DNA of 6,567 nt. It comes from an uncultured Verrucomicrobiales bacterium (lineage in GTDB: Bacteria; Verrucomicrobiota; Verrucomicrobiia; Verrucomicrobiales; Akkermansiaceae). The notes beneath the pieces are model-generated. The model worked only from the letters and a program-made list of their open reading frames with translations, had not been told where the DNA came from and did no database searches. Shown in pieces: positions 6,505 to 6,567 of this stretch. Every line of letters begins with the position of its first letter. The stretch's first letter is position 1. The translations under genes were made by a program, and so were the position numbers. The stretch covers positions 1 through 6,567 of the forward strand of contig CALFDI010000361.1 of NCBI GenBank assembly GCA_937952875.1, given 5' to 3'.

Positions 6505-6517
6505 AGTAATTATATGA
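6485..6517 (+). CDS. 10-codon GTG mini-ORF with a strong ribosome-binding site
   Basis: GGAGGAG at 6473-6479 ends five bases before GTG 6485, the best Shine-Dalgarno in the window. The frame encodes MSATVAEVII and stops at TGA 6515-6517, overlapping the next ATG as ATGA. This layout fits translational coupling, where ribosomes ending the mini-ORF restart on the downstream gene. An alternative is that GTG is the true start of that gene and a one-base indel, real or from sequencing, splits the frame. Confidence 0.25.
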   Translation: MSATVAEVII

Positions 6518-6567
6518 GCACTGCTAGAAAAACATATCCTGAACCATCTGCTGATGTGCTGTCTGCT
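6514..6567 (+). CDS. Start of an unidentified gene downstream of cysI, cut by the window edge
   Basis: ATG 6514 opens a frame of 18 codons (MSTARKTYPEPSADVLSA) without a stop before the window ends. An in-frame TGA at 6502-6504 lies upstream, so this is the first usable start. The good ribosome-binding sequence at 6473-6479 is 34 bases away, too far to serve this ATG directly. It follows cysI by 51 bases with no terminator, so it is probably co-transcribed. Neighbours of cysJI in other bacteria include cysH and siroheme synthesis genes, but 18 residues do not allow a choice. Confidence 0.45.
   Translation, partial: MSTARKTYPEPSADVLSA

Overview
The window carries ordinary core-metabolism genes from a bacterium. 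It holds a 3'-truncated alanyl-tRNA synthetase gene (alaS) on the minus strand and, diverging from it, an assimilatory sulfite reductase pair (cysJ, cysI) on the plus strand. Base composition is moderate. None of the three main genes has a clear Shine-Dalgarno sequence. The AlaRS class II core has the YHHTFFEMLGNWSFGDYF form rather than the proteobacterial version. Together these suggest a Verrucomicrobiota or related PVC-group bacterium. That placement is inferred from remembered family character, not from a search.

Layout: positions 1-2350 (minus) encode the first 783 residues of AlaRS, with the C-terminal end outside the window. Positions 2351-2907 form a 557-base divergent intergenic region that is not empty. 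It holds a likely alaS promoter, a convincing 41-residue lipoprotein gene (2454-2579, plus), a weak hairpin/T-run just after it, a 10-bp hairpin with G-U wobbles, a strong intrinsic terminator (2706-2730), a possible 36-codon leader ORF, and a 16-bp perfect palindrome 14 bases before cysJ. cysJ (2908-4668) and cysI (4735-6462) follow with a 66-base gap. A 105-base tail after cysI holds two overlapping mini-ORFs and the first 18 codons of a further gene that runs off the window.

CysJ passes electrons from NADPH through FAD and FMN to the siroheme/4Fe-4S protein CysI, which reduces sulfite to sulfide for cysteine synthesis. All key cofactor motifs are present in both proteins, so the enzyme should be functional. 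The gene starting at 6514 is probably part of the same operon but cannot be identified from 18 residues.

I see no mobile element, CRISPR, tRNA, rRNA or defence system. The parts worth a second look are small: the lipoprotein, the structured and terminated stretch behind it, shared sequence elements before cysJ and cysI, and the mini-ORFs after cysI.
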